A stretch of 64,000 nucleotides of DNA from JASLDZ01 sp964242625 (lineage in GTDB: Bacteria; Pseudomonadota; Alphaproteobacteria; Caulobacterales; Caulobacteraceae), in contig CAXTAO010000003.1 in assembly GCA_964242625.1 (NCBI GenBank), positions 1 to 64,000 of the forward strand. The letters are read 5' to 3'. A model generated the notes under the pieces. It saw nothing but the letters and a program-made list of their open reading frames with translations. It was not told where the DNA came from and ran no database searches. Shown in pieces: positions 1-7,982 of this stretch. Position 1 is the first letter of the stretch; each line of letters begins with the position of its first letter. The position numbers were made by a program, and so were the translations under genes.

Positions 1-1
1 G

Positions 2-196
2 CCCGGCGCGCTCGCGGCCGCCCTCTCCGAGGGCGCGGCCGCCGATCGCCGCATCACCGTGGGCGAGCCTGCGTCGGCGCGCGCAGCGGGCGCGACCGTC
101 GCCGTCGAGAACCGGCTCGGCCAAGCCCCCCGCCGCTCGGCCGCGCCGCGCGACGCCCGCGTCGCCCGCCCGCGCGAGGACCTCCGCACCGCATGA
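2..196 (+). CDS. C-terminal end of a probable VirB6/TrbL-type protein (partial)
   Basis: The open frame enters from the left edge and ends at TGA 194-196, overlapping the virB8 start as ATGA. The 64 visible residues are Ala/Arg-rich and low in complexity (ends in PREDLRTA), with no membrane segment. This matches the disordered cytoplasmic tail that often ends VirB6-type inner-membrane channel proteins. The assignment rests on position only: in virB operons the gene directly before virB8 is virB6 (or a small virB7). The frame itself is well supported by the four-base overlap. Its product cannot be proven from this fragment. Confidence 0.55.
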   Translation, partial: PGALAAALSEGAAADRRITVGEPASARAAGATVAVENRLGQAPRRSAAPRDARVARPREDLRTA

Positions 197-939
197 CGCC
201 GCCGCCCACGAGTTCCAACGAGGCCGCGCGCCGCGCCGGCTATTACGCGGAGGCCGCTTCCTGGTCGGCCGACGTCCACGGCGGCTTGCGCGCCTCGCGC
301 CGCGTCGCTTGGTGGGTGGCGGGCGGCGCCTGCGCCGTGGCGGCGCTGGAGGCGGTGGCGCTGGCGGCGCTCGCCCCGCTCAAGACGGTGACGCCCTACG
401 CCGTGACGGTCGACCGCCAGACCGGCTATGTTGAGACGGTGCGCCCGCTCGCCCCCGGCGCGATCAGCCAGGACCAGGCGGTCACCCAGTCCAACCTCGT
501 GCAGTACGTGCTCGCGCGCGAGACCTTCGACCCTACCGACCTGCGCGAGAGCTATCGAAAGACCATGCTGCTCTCGAGCGGCGCCGCGCGGGACGACTAC
601 GCCCGGCTGATGCAGCGGGCCACGCCGGAAAGCCCGCTCAACCTCTACACGCCGCGCACCACCGTGGCGGTGCAGGTCGAGAGCGTGTCGCTGCTCTCGC
701 CCACCACCGCGCTCGTGCGCTTCACCACCACCCGGCGCGAGGCGGGGGGCCAGGCGGGGACCGCCCAGCCCTATGTGGCGGCCATCGCCTTCCGCTACAC
801 CACTGCGCCGCTCAGCCAGGGCGAGCGCTTCACCAACCCGCTTGGCTTCCAGGTCACCCGCTATCGGCGCGACAGCGAGGCGCCCGCGGGCGCGGCGGTG
901 GCCCTGCCGACGGCGACCACGGCGGGCGCGCTCCGGTGA
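193..939 (+). CDS. virB8: Type IV secretion protein VirB8
   Basis: This is an inner-membrane assembly factor of the type IV secretion apparatus that nucleates contacts with VirB9 and VirB10. The 248 residues have the family architecture: a short cytoplasmic N-terminus, one membrane segment at about residues 35-58, then a periplasmic NTF2-like domain. That domain begins with the typical KTVTPYAVTVDRQTGYVE stretch and includes an YVLARETFDPTDLRESY helix and the late RYTTAPLSQGERFTNPLGFQV region. The start ATG overlaps the upstream stop, and the stop overlaps the next start, so the gene is translationally coupled within the virB operon. Length is normal for the family. Confidence 0.95.
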   Translation: MTPPPTSSNEAARRAGYYAEAASWSADVHGGLRASRRVAWWVAGGACAVAALEAVALAALAPLKTVTPYAVTVDRQTGYVETVRPLAPGAISQDQAVTQSNLVQYVLARETFDPTDLRESYRKTMLLSSGAARDDYARLMQRATPESPLNLYTPRTTVAVQVESVSLLSPTTALVRFTTTRREAGGQAGTAQPYVAAIAFRYTTAPLSQGERFTNPLGFQVTRYRRDSEAPAGAAVALPTATTAGALR

Positions 940-1736
940 GGCGCGTGGGTGCGACGCTCGCCCTCGTGGCGGGGCTGGCGTGCGCCGCACCGGCGGGCGC
1001 GGCCGCGCCGCTCGACCCGCGCATCCGCGTCCTGCCCTACGACACCGACCGGGTAATCGCGCTGGACGCAGCGTTCGGTTTCCAGACCATGATCCAGTTC
1101 GGCCCGGACGAGCAGATCCAGAACGTCTCGATCGGCGACGGCGCCGCCTGGCAGATCACGCCGAACAAGTCGGCCACGCTGATCTTCGTCAAGCCGATCG
1201 ACCTCGCCGCCCAGACCAACATGACGGTGGTGACCGACAAGCGCGCCTACCTGTTCGAGCTCAGCGCGCACGCGCCCGGAGCGAGGGGCGAACCGCCCTA
1301 TGTGATCCGCTTCAGCTATCCGCCGCCGCCCGCCGCGCCCGCGCGCGCCGACGTGGTGAGCGGCCTGCCGCCCCCCGCGCGCCGCCACGCCGACTACGCC
1401 TACACCGGCGCGCGCACCAACCTGCCGGCCGAGGTGTTCGACGACGGCGAGCTGACCTACTTCCGCTGGCCGCGGGGCTCCGCCACGCCCGCCTTGTTCG
1501 TGGTCGGCCCCGACGGGCAGGAGAGCGTGGCCAACTACAGCGTGCGTGACGGCTACCAGGTGGTCGAGCAGGTCGCTCCACGCTTCGTGCTGCGCGACGG
1601 CCGCGCGGTGACCGTCGTCATCAACGAGGGCTGGCGCGAGCCGCCGCCGGGCCGCGACGCACCCCGCCCCGCCGACGCCCGGACCGCCCGCGCCGCTGCT
1701 CGCGCCGACGCTCATGACGACGGGGGACCGCGGTGA
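936..1736 (+). CDS. virB9: Type IV secretion outer-membrane complex protein VirB9
   Basis: This is a periplasmic and outer-membrane core component that forms the outer ring with VirB7 and VirB10. A Sec signal peptide covers about residues 1-22 (hydrophobic stretch ending in APAGAAA). The VirB9/TrbG/CagX fold follows: an N-terminal beta domain with IRVLPYDTDRVIAL, then a linker, then the C-terminal beta sandwich with FDDGELTYFRWP and VVINEGW, which are hallmark strings. After NEGW there is an unusual Pro/Arg/Ala tail of about 35 residues. The GTG start overlaps the virB8 stop and the stop overlaps the virB10 start. No separate VirB7 lipoprotein is visible here. Confidence 0.95.
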   Translation: MRRVGATLALVAGLACAAPAGAAAPLDPRIRVLPYDTDRVIALDAAFGFQTMIQFGPDEQIQNVSIGDGAAWQITPNKSATLIFVKPIDLAAQTNMTVVTDKRAYLFELSAHAPGARGEPPYVIRFSYPPPPAAPARADVVSGLPPPARRHADYAYTGARTNLPAEVFDDGELTYFRWPRGSATPALFVVGPDGQESVANYSVRDGYQVVEQVAPRFVLRDGRAVTVVINEGWREPPPGRDAPRPADARTARAAARADAHDDGGPR

Positions 1737-2923
1737 GTTCGTCTGCCGGGTCGCCAGGGGAGCCGCCCGCCCTCGATCCGCGCTCTGGCGTCGAAGGCGC
1801 GCGCCTCTCGCCCGAGGGCCTGCGTCCCGCGGTGGCGCGCGCCGGCCCGCCCGCCGGGGGGTGGCTCGTGGGCGGGGCGGCCGTGCTCATCGGCGGGCTC
1901 GTCTTTCTCTGGCTGTCCAGCCACCGTCCCGGGCCGCCGCGCGCGCTTGGCGAGCTGGCGGCGCGGGGGCAGGTGGGGGCGGCCGCGCCCGCCGTCCCGC
2001 CGCCGCCCAAGGAACTCGACGCGCTCGAGGACGCTGCGCGGGGGGAGTTGGCCACGCCGCCGGCCCCGGCGCCTCCGCCCGCACCCACGCCGCCCGCCCT
2101 GGCGATCGTCACGCCCGCGCCCTCGCCCGTGTCGCCGCTACCGCCGGCGGCGGCCCCGCCCGTGGTCGCCACCGTAGATCCCGCCGCCCAGCGGCGGCGC
2201 GCGCCTTCGCTCGTGGTTGACTTCGGCGACGCCCCGGCGCCGAAGCCGGCGGCGGGGGCGGCCGGGGCCGCCGGTCGCGCGCCGACGCTCAGCGGCGACG
2301 AGCAGTTCGCCTCGCGCGTGACGGTGACCGAACCGGAGCGTTCGCGCGCGACCTTCCTGCGCAATCGCGGGGCCACGGTGCCGCAGGGCGCGATGATCCC
2401 CGCGGTACTGGAGACCGCACTCAACTCCGACCTGCCGGGCTTCACCCGCGCGGTGGTGAGCCGCGACGTGCGCTCGTTCGACGGCTCGCAGGTGCTCATC
2501 CCGCGCGGCAGCCGGGTGATCGGCCAATACCGCTCCGGCGTGGCGCTGGGCGCATCCAGAGCCTTCGTGATCTGGACGCGGGTGCTCCGGCCCGACGGGG
2601 CCACGGTGCAGATCGGCTCGTCCGGCGCCGACACGCTCGGCCGGGCGGGGCTGGCGGGCAAGGTCGACCGGCACTTCTTCGAGCGGTTCGGCGGGGCGGT
2701 GCTCCTGTCGGTGGTCAATCTCGGCGGCCAGGCGCTGGTGCGCGGCAACTCGACCCAGGTGGTGATCGGCTCCTCGTCGGACGCGAGCTCGCTCGCAGGC
2801 GCCGCCAGCGCCTTCACGCCGCAGAACATCTCGCCCACCATCACCGTCGCCCAGGGCACACCCATCCGCATCTTCGTCGCGCGCGACCTCGACTTCTCGA
2901 GCACCGAGGAGCCGCAGCCGTGA
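1733..2923 (+). CDS. virB10: Type IV secretion core protein VirB10
   Basis: This protein spans both membranes and transduces energy to the T4SS core complex. The 396 residues show a cytoplasmic N-terminus, one membrane helix at about residues 42-62, a long Pro/Ala-rich periplasmic linker (about 75-160), and a C-terminal TrbI/VirB10 beta barrel. The barrel carries IPAVLETALNSDLPG, VIGQYRSG and the terminal VAQGTPIRIFVARDLDF. The barrel loop containing the outer-membrane antenna lies around residues 310-350. The GTG start at 1733 overlaps the virB9 stop (GTGA), and virB11 begins in the same way at the other end. Confidence 0.95.
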   Translation: MSSSAGSPGEPPALDPRSGVEGARLSPEGLRPAVARAGPPAGGWLVGGAAVLIGGLVFLWLSSHRPGPPRALGELAARGQVGAAAPAVPPPPKELDALEDAARGELATPPAPAPPPAPTPPALAIVTPAPSPVSPLPPAAAPPVVATVDPAAQRRRAPSLVVDFGDAPAPKPAAGAAGAAGRAPTLSGDEQFASRVTVTEPERSRATFLRNRGATVPQGAMIPAVLETALNSDLPGFTRAVVSRDVRSFDGSQVLIPRGSRVIGQYRSGVALGASRAFVIWTRVLRPDGATVQIGSSGADTLGRAGLAGKVDRHFFERFGGAVLLSVVNLGGQALVRGNSTQVVIGSSSDASSLAGAASAFTPQNISPTITVAQGTPIRIFVARDLDFSSTEEPQP

Positions 2924-3960
2924 GCGTACCCGCGCCGGCGCAGAGCCCTCCCGCGGAGCGTGTCTATCTCGACGCCTATCTGCGCCCGCTCGCACCCTGG
3001 CTGGAGCGGCCGGACGTAACCGACATCCTGATCAATGCGCCGGGCGAGGTGTGGGTCGAGACCCTGGGCGGCGTGGCGGAACGCTTCACGGCTCCCGAGC
3101 TGACGGAGACGAGCCTGCGGCGCCTCGCCGGCCAGATCGCCGCCGCGGCGCACCAGGGCGTAAACCGCGAGAGCCCACTCCTGGCGGCCACCCTGCCCTC
3201 CGGCGCACGCGTGCAGGTGGTGGCGCCGCCTGCGACACGCGGCCCGATGGCGATCGCCATCCGCAAGCAGGTGGTGAGCGACCTTTCCATCGCCGACTAC
3301 GACGCCGGCGGCGGCTTCGACCAAGTGCGCGCCGTCGATCTGGCGCAGCCCTCCACGGAGGAAGTCGCCCTGCAGGAGGCGCTCGACGCGGGCCGCGTCG
3401 GTGACTTTCTGCGCCTGGCCGTGCTGACGCGGCGCAACATCATCATCTCGGGCGGCACCTCCACGGGCAAGACCACCTTCCTCAACGCGCTGGTGAAGGA
3501 GGTCCCGCAGGACGAGCGCCTGGTCGTGATCGAGGACACGCCCGAGGTCCGGCTGATCCACCCTAACAGCGTCGGTCTGGTCGCCGTCCGCGGGCGCCTG
3601 GGCGAGGCGGGCGTGACGGTGGAGGATCTCTTGCAGGCGTCCCTGCGTCTGCGGCCCGACCGGATCATCCTGGGCGAACTCAGGGGTGCTGAGGCCTACA
3701 GCTTCCTGCGCGCCGTGAACTCCGGCCATCCCGGGTCGATCACCACCGTCCACGCCGATAACCCACGCGCGGCGCTGGATCAGCTGGCGCTCATGGTGAT
3801 GCAGGGCGGCCTGATGCTCAGCCGCACCGAGATCGTGACCTACGTCGAGACGATGGTCGACGTCGTCGTGCAGCTCTCGCGCGCGCACGGCCGCCGACAT
3901 GTCTCGGAAATTGCCCTCCTGCGTCCCCTGGGCCGGAACGAAGGCGACCGTCCCGGCTGA
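2920..3960 (+). CDS. virB11: Type IV secretion ATPase VirB11
   Basis: This hexameric traffic ATPase of the PulE/VirB11 family powers pilus assembly or substrate translocation from the cytoplasmic face. All motifs are present: Walker A GGTSTGKTTF at about residue 178, an Asp box IEDTPEVRL, Walker B DRIILGELRG at about 247, and the His box GHPGSITTVHADN at about 270. The 346 residues are full length. The gene starts with GTG overlapping virB10 and is the last gene of the operon in this window. No virD4, relaxase or effector follows; an opposite-strand regulator comes next. Confidence 0.96.
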   Translation: MSVPAPAQSPPAERVYLDAYLRPLAPWLERPDVTDILINAPGEVWVETLGGVAERFTAPELTETSLRRLAGQIAAAAHQGVNRESPLLAATLPSGARVQVVAPPATRGPMAIAIRKQVVSDLSIADYDAGGGFDQVRAVDLAQPSTEEVALQEALDAGRVGDFLRLAVLTRRNIIISGGTSTGKTTFLNALVKEVPQDERLVVIEDTPEVRLIHPNSVGLVAVRGRLGEAGVTVEDLLQASLRLRPDRIILGELRGAEAYSFLRAVNSGHPGSITTVHADNPRAALDQLALMVMQGGLMLSRTEIVTYVETMVDVVVQLSRAHGRRHVSEIALLRPLGRNEGDRPG

Positions 3961-4053
3961 ACGAGCGGCGCCTGCTACAGCTTTCGCGCTGCAGTTAAGA
4001 TCGCGTGCATCCAGGCTAGACCATGTCTCGTCTGCCGTCCTGATTAGCGACGA

Positions 4054-6009
4054 TCAACGCAAGTTGCGTCCAGTCTGTAGTCGCGCGCTCTCGACTCGGC
4101 AATCATAAGGCAGGTCAGGGTCGCTGCAGAAGTCGGGCCAGCGGCCTGTGGCGCGCCAATAAGCGCCCCAACCTAGTCGTTCAGCTCCAAGCATGAAGCG
4201 CGGATCTTTCCGCATGAGGGTTGTCGTGGAGAGGAATAAGTAAGGTGGCGAATAGTGATTGGGTTCGTAGGCTCGCGCTAGGTCGAAAGCCAGGTCGAGG
4301 TCGCCGAGTCTGGCCGCGAGCAGTGCGGCCGGTCCCGGCTCTATCGTTCCCGTGCTAGCGGCCGTCGCTATCTCGTCGGCGATCGTGCGCCGATGCATTT
4401 TTGAAGCGGTTCGGCCAGCCAGCAAGACGTCGCGCCAGACTTGAGCTCCGACATCGCTTAAGCCGTCCCTCCCGGATGGATCATCCAGAAGCTTCATCAG
4501 TTCGTCGTCGCGACCGTCGAGCATCGCCGTCCAGAAGCGCGCGTCGGAGGTGGCCGTGTGGTCGGGCCACTCTGCACTCATCTGGCTCACCAAACGGCGG
4601 CCCTCCTCCGAGTATCCGCCGCTTACAAGGCTCACGGCTAACGACCAGCTCGCGCTATTGTGCAGTGGGTCAAGTTCGTGAGCAGTCCGCAGCAGCTGTA
4701 TAGCGTCGTGCGCACGCCCGAGCGTCCAGAGCAGGCGTCCCCTCATGAGGATGAGCGGCTCGAAGCCGGGGTCGGCCGCCGCTCCCGCTTCAAGAAGCTT
4801 CTCCCTAGCCAACCAATCGTGAGAAGGCGCCAGGAGTTCGAGCGCTAGGTAAGCCTCCCCGTTCTTCGGATCGAGCGAGAGCGCCCGACGCGCCTCGGCG
4901 TCAGCCTCATGGCGTCGCGCCTGAACGTCAGCTGTTCCCGGCTCGGAGTTCTGCAGCTGAAAGGCGATTGCGGTAGCCAGCGCAGAGTGCCCCCATGAGA
5001 AGTCGGGCGTGGTCGCTGCAAGGCGGCGAGCGAAACGCTCCGCCACCACGTCCCCGCCTTCTCGTAGACCGGTCAAGCTCTCTCGGGCGGCGATGAAGTC
5101 CGCGACGCCTTCCGCACTGACGCGGGCTGGACTGGCTCGGGCCAGTTGGGCCCAGCTAGCCGCACCGCCCGTCTGAGCGGCCACGATTGTCCTAAGAGCG
5201 GCCGGAGCATCAGCCGACCCGCTTATTTGCCGAGACCAGAGTGTCACACGCTCAACTACGTCGTCCAGGCGGGTTATAACGTTGACAGTTTTCCCTTCTC
5301 TTGAGACCGCGCCGGTGATGATGAGACGGGTGCGCAGCGGATTGGACGAAAGAGTCCGCTCGCCATCCCGTGGACCGGACGCGTCTGCTCGAGAGATCGT
5401 GCGCAATCCACGGCTGGTCAGCGTAGCCGAAACGGCGTCAAGCATGCCGTCAGCTAAGGCGAGCGCGACAGGGTCCTTGCTCGTGACTTCGAATGGAAGC
5501 ACCGCCACTCGGTCCTGTTCTGGAGCTAGCCAGCGCCGGATCGCTCCGCTGACGGGATAGCTTGCAATCGCGGCGAGCAGGGAAATGCCGGCGACTATCG
5601 CCGTCACGGAGGCGGACGCCGACAATAGTCGCGGCGCCTGACCGGCAGAGGTCGGCCGCGCCGGCGCTTCCTTCTCCGTTTCGACCGGCGCCGTACTCGA
5701 CCCGTCGACGATCTCCTCCACCGAGAGGCGATAACCTAGGCCACGCACTGTGCTCAGTCGGCCGCCTTCTTCAGCTAACAACTTACGTACGGCCGTGACC
5801 TGGACCTGAATGGCGTTATCTTCGACAGCCTTACGCGCCCATACCTGCGCAACCAGCTCGTCTTTTGAGACGAGAGCCCCACGCGCCTGGGCCAGTACGG
5901 AAAGCAGGTCCAAAGCCTTGCGCCGAATTGGAACCGGCGCGCCGCCGACCAGCAGCTGCCGTCCCGGGTGCAAGGTGAAGCGCCCCAGCTTGTATTCCAC
6001 GCCGCCCAT
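4054..6009 (-). CDS. CadC/ToxR-like membrane transcriptional regulator with TPR domain
   Basis: A winged-helix DNA-binding domain of the OmpR C-terminal type fills residues 1-95, including VWARKAVEDNAIQVQVTAVR and RGLGYRL. A linker and one membrane helix (about 130-150) follow. The periplasmic part has a VAVLPFEV...LADGMLDAV segment of the kind seen in CadC/adenylate-cyclase-type sensors and then TPR-like helices (ALSLDPKNGEAYLALEL, LDPLHNSASWSLA). ATG 6009 is chosen because GGGGG lies just upstream; a TTG ten codons earlier is weaker. The gene faces virB11 tail to tail with only 93 bp between, so it is not part of that operon. It reads less GC-extreme than its neighbours. The sensed signal is unknown. 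Confidence 0.85.
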   Translation of the reverse strand: MGGVEYKLGRFTLHPGRQLLVGGAPVPIRRKALDLLSVLAQARGALVSKDELVAQVWARKAVEDNAIQVQVTAVRKLLAEEGGRLSTVRGLGYRLSVEEIVDGSSTAPVETEKEAPARPTSAGQAPRLLSASASVTAIVAGISLLAAIASYPVSGAIRRWLAPEQDRVAVLPFEVTSKDPVALALADGMLDAVSATLTSRGLRTISRADASGPRDGERTLSSNPLRTRLIITGAVSREGKTVNVITRLDDVVERVTLWSRQISGSADAPAALRTIVAAQTGGAASWAQLARASPARVSAEGVADFIAARESLTGLREGGDVVAERFARRLAATTPDFSWGHSALATAIAFQLQNSEPGTADVQARRHEADAEARRALSLDPKNGEAYLALELLAPSHDWLAREKLLEAGAAADPGFEPLILMRGRLLWTLGRAHDAIQLLRTAHELDPLHNSASWSLAVSLVSGGYSEEGRRLVSQMSAEWPDHTATSDARFWTAMLDGRDDELMKLLDDPSGRDGLSDVGAQVWRDVLLAGRTASKMHRRTIADEIATAASTGTIEPGPAALLAARLGDLDLAFDLARAYEPNHYSPPYLFLSTTTLMRKDPRFMLGAERLGWGAYWRATGRWPDFCSDPDLPYDCRVESARLQTGRNLR

Positions 6010-6465
6010 TTGCGCGCCCCCGGCGCAATCCCCGAGCAACGAGCTTGAGGGTCCCGCGACCGACTGGCAATGCCCCGCTACCCCGCGATGAGATGATAGC
6101 TTTCGGTAGCAAAGGCAGTGTCAGCCTACGGGGGGGTAGGGCTGAGCGAGGGAGGGTGGGCCATGGCCCGGCCGCTGCCGCCGAGCCCGTTCCGCCGCTT
6201 CACCCTGCACAACCACGTCATCCTGACGCCACCTCGTCAGCCAGGAGCGCTTCAGAGAGCGCCGCTCAGCCGCCGCGGCCGAGTGGCGGGCGGTCGCCGC
6301 CTAGCTCCGAGCGGGGTAGGGAGTGCGCCCGCGCGGGAACAGGTGGCCGTTGGACTGACAGCACCGGCGTCCGGAACGTCCGCTAGTGGACGATTGCGGT
6401 CCATGTCTGGCGAGCGTCCTTCGTGAAGCCCTCTGTCGTGCGAGCTCAGGGAGCGGCCCCCGTGC
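6010..6465. other. 456-bp intergenic region upstream of the CadC-like gene
   Basis: No convincing gene was found. It must hold the promoter of the 4054-6009 regulator at its left end. A short inverted repeat, CGTCC-6 nt-GGACG, lies at 6377-6392. A plus-strand frame at 6118-6426 is open but Arg/Pro/Ser-rich and looks non-coding. Confidence 0.5.
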
Positions 6466-7611
6466 TCAGGTCGCGCTCACGCCCTCGGTCGCGTCCGGCT
6501 CAGGATTCAGCGGCCCAGCCTCGCTGCCCACCCATTCGCGCCAGAGCAGGATAAGGGCGGCCAGGATGGCCGGTCCGACAAAGAGCCCGAGGAGACCGAA
6601 GCCTGTCACCCCACCCAAGATGCCGAGCAGGACCCAGAGGAAGGGCAGTTTCGTTGCGCCGCCGATCAGCACGGGGCGAAAGGCGTGGTCCGCCACAAAG
6701 GTGACGATCGAGCCAACCGCAAGCACGACCAGCGCTCCGACGATCTTGTTGACCGCGAGAAGCACTAGGGCAGCGATCGCAAAGGCGACCGTCGCGCCGA
6801 AGGGCACCATGGCTAGGAGCGCGGTGATGAGTCCGAACAGCGCTGCGTGAGGAGCCCCAACGGCAAAGTAGACCACCGTCATCAACGCGCCTTCCGCGAG
6901 GCCGACGAGAACCAGGCCGTTCACCGTCCCATGCACGGAGCGGACCATTTGTCGTCCGACCCGCTCACCGGCGAGCCCGAAGGTCCGGCGACTAGCGACC
7001 ACGAACTGCGCTGTGATCCTCTCCGCCTCTCGTAGCAGCATGAAGAGCGTCAGGAGGGTGAAGCCGAACAGGACGGTGCGATGCGCTGCCTGCTGGGCGA
7101 GGCGGCGGCCGAAGCCGACCAGCTGATTTTGCGCTAGCCGAGAGCTGAACTCGTCGAGGTAGCCCGGCCGCCCGAGGTTGGCCTGCCACAAGGCGATCAG
7201 CTTGGGGCTGAACGGGAGCTGCCCGAGGATCTGCGGGGCCGGAACGCCTGACTGGCGGGCGTGCGCGATGAAGGCGGCGGCCCCGTGGGCGTCCTCCGCC
7301 ACAGGCAGGGCGACGAGCGTCAGCGGGATCACGAAGACGACCAGGATCGCCAGCACGGCGAGAGCCGGCAGCAGCGTCTTGCGGTGTTTGGGCCAGCGGC
7401 GGCCAGCACGGTCGAAGAGCGGCCAGAGCCCGATCGCAATCACCACGGCCCAGATCAACGCCGGCAGGAACTCGCGCACTGTCCACAGACCCGCGGCGAG
7501 CAGCAGCCCCGCTGCGACGAGGCTCGCGCGAGTCTGGACGGGCGTCATCGTAACCGCGCGGTCGCGGGTGTACGTGCCGGGAGAGGAGCTCTCCTTGGCC
7601 GAGGCAGGCAT
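6466..7611 (-). CDS. AI-2E family (PerM-like) permease
   Basis: This 381-residue inner-membrane protein of the AI-2E/PerM family has about eight predicted hydrophobic helices. The first two are near the N-terminus (LVAAGLLLAAGLWTV, LIWAVVIAIGLWPL). A soluble helical region (about 120-180) follows, then the typical C-terminal block with TVNGLVLVGLAEGALM and WVLLGILGGVTGFGLLGLF. Family members have been linked to autoinducer-2 or ion export, but the substrate here cannot be inferred. The ATG start gives a 27-residue cytoplasmic tail. It is transcribed divergently from the TpsB-like gene across 7612-7982. Confidence 0.9.
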   Translation of the reverse strand: MPASAKESSSPGTYTRDRAVTMTPVQTRASLVAAGLLLAAGLWTVREFLPALIWAVVIAIGLWPLFDRAGRRWPKHRKTLLPALAVLAILVVFVIPLTLVALPVAEDAHGAAAFIAHARQSGVPAPQILGQLPFSPKLIALWQANLGRPGYLDEFSSRLAQNQLVGFGRRLAQQAAHRTVLFGFTLLTLFMLLREAERITAQFVVASRRTFGLAGERVGRQMVRSVHGTVNGLVLVGLAEGALMTVVYFAVGAPHAALFGLITALLAMVPFGATVAFAIAALVLLAVNKIVGALVVLAVGSIVTFVADHAFRPVLIGGATKLPFLWVLLGILGGVTGFGLLGLFVGPAILAALILLWREWVGSEAGPLNPEPDATEGVSAT

Positions 7612-7982
7612 CAGTTCAAGGACCAGTCACGTTGGGCGAACTCGCTGAACCACGCCCTACCACGGCCTCCCGGAGCTTCCCCAAAGATTCACGCTGCGTC
7701 CGCCTTCCCTTGGCGGGGCGGACGAGCACGTCGCCTCCTGGCGTATTGCGATGCTGGGGAACGCGCCGAGCCCGCTGATCGAGTCCAAGCTCGTGACCCT
7801 CCTGAGTCCGCCGGCGCCCGGGTGATCGGGACCAAGCCCGGGCGCTCGCGACCTACATGGTGGAGGAGAACGACCCGTCCATGATGGCCGACGAGCTCCG
7901 GCGTCGACCAGGAGGAGCCGCGCACACGCGGTGGATGCGCGGCTCTGCTATACCCGTCGGTGATTCAGGAGCGCCTCCGCGC
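7612..7982. other. 371-bp divergent intergenic region
   Basis: It lies between the AI-2E permease (minus) and the TpsB-like gene (plus) and should hold both promoters. A plus-strand frame runs in from 7857 (GTG... MVEENDPSMM), but it has no signal peptide. The downstream ATG at 7983, directly ahead of a classic signal peptide, is preferred as the TpsB start. Confidence 0.5.

Noticed and set aside
1621..3900. A 759-codon minus-strand frame
   Set aside because: It lies antisense to virB10/virB11 and shows no recognisable domain.
6118..6426. A 102-codon plus-strand frame upstream of the CadC-like gene
   Set aside because: Arg/Pro/Ser-rich with no ribosome site; it covers the probable regulator promoter.
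7857..7982. Longer start for the TpsB-like gene
   Set aside because: It would bury a clear signal peptide 42 residues inside the protein.
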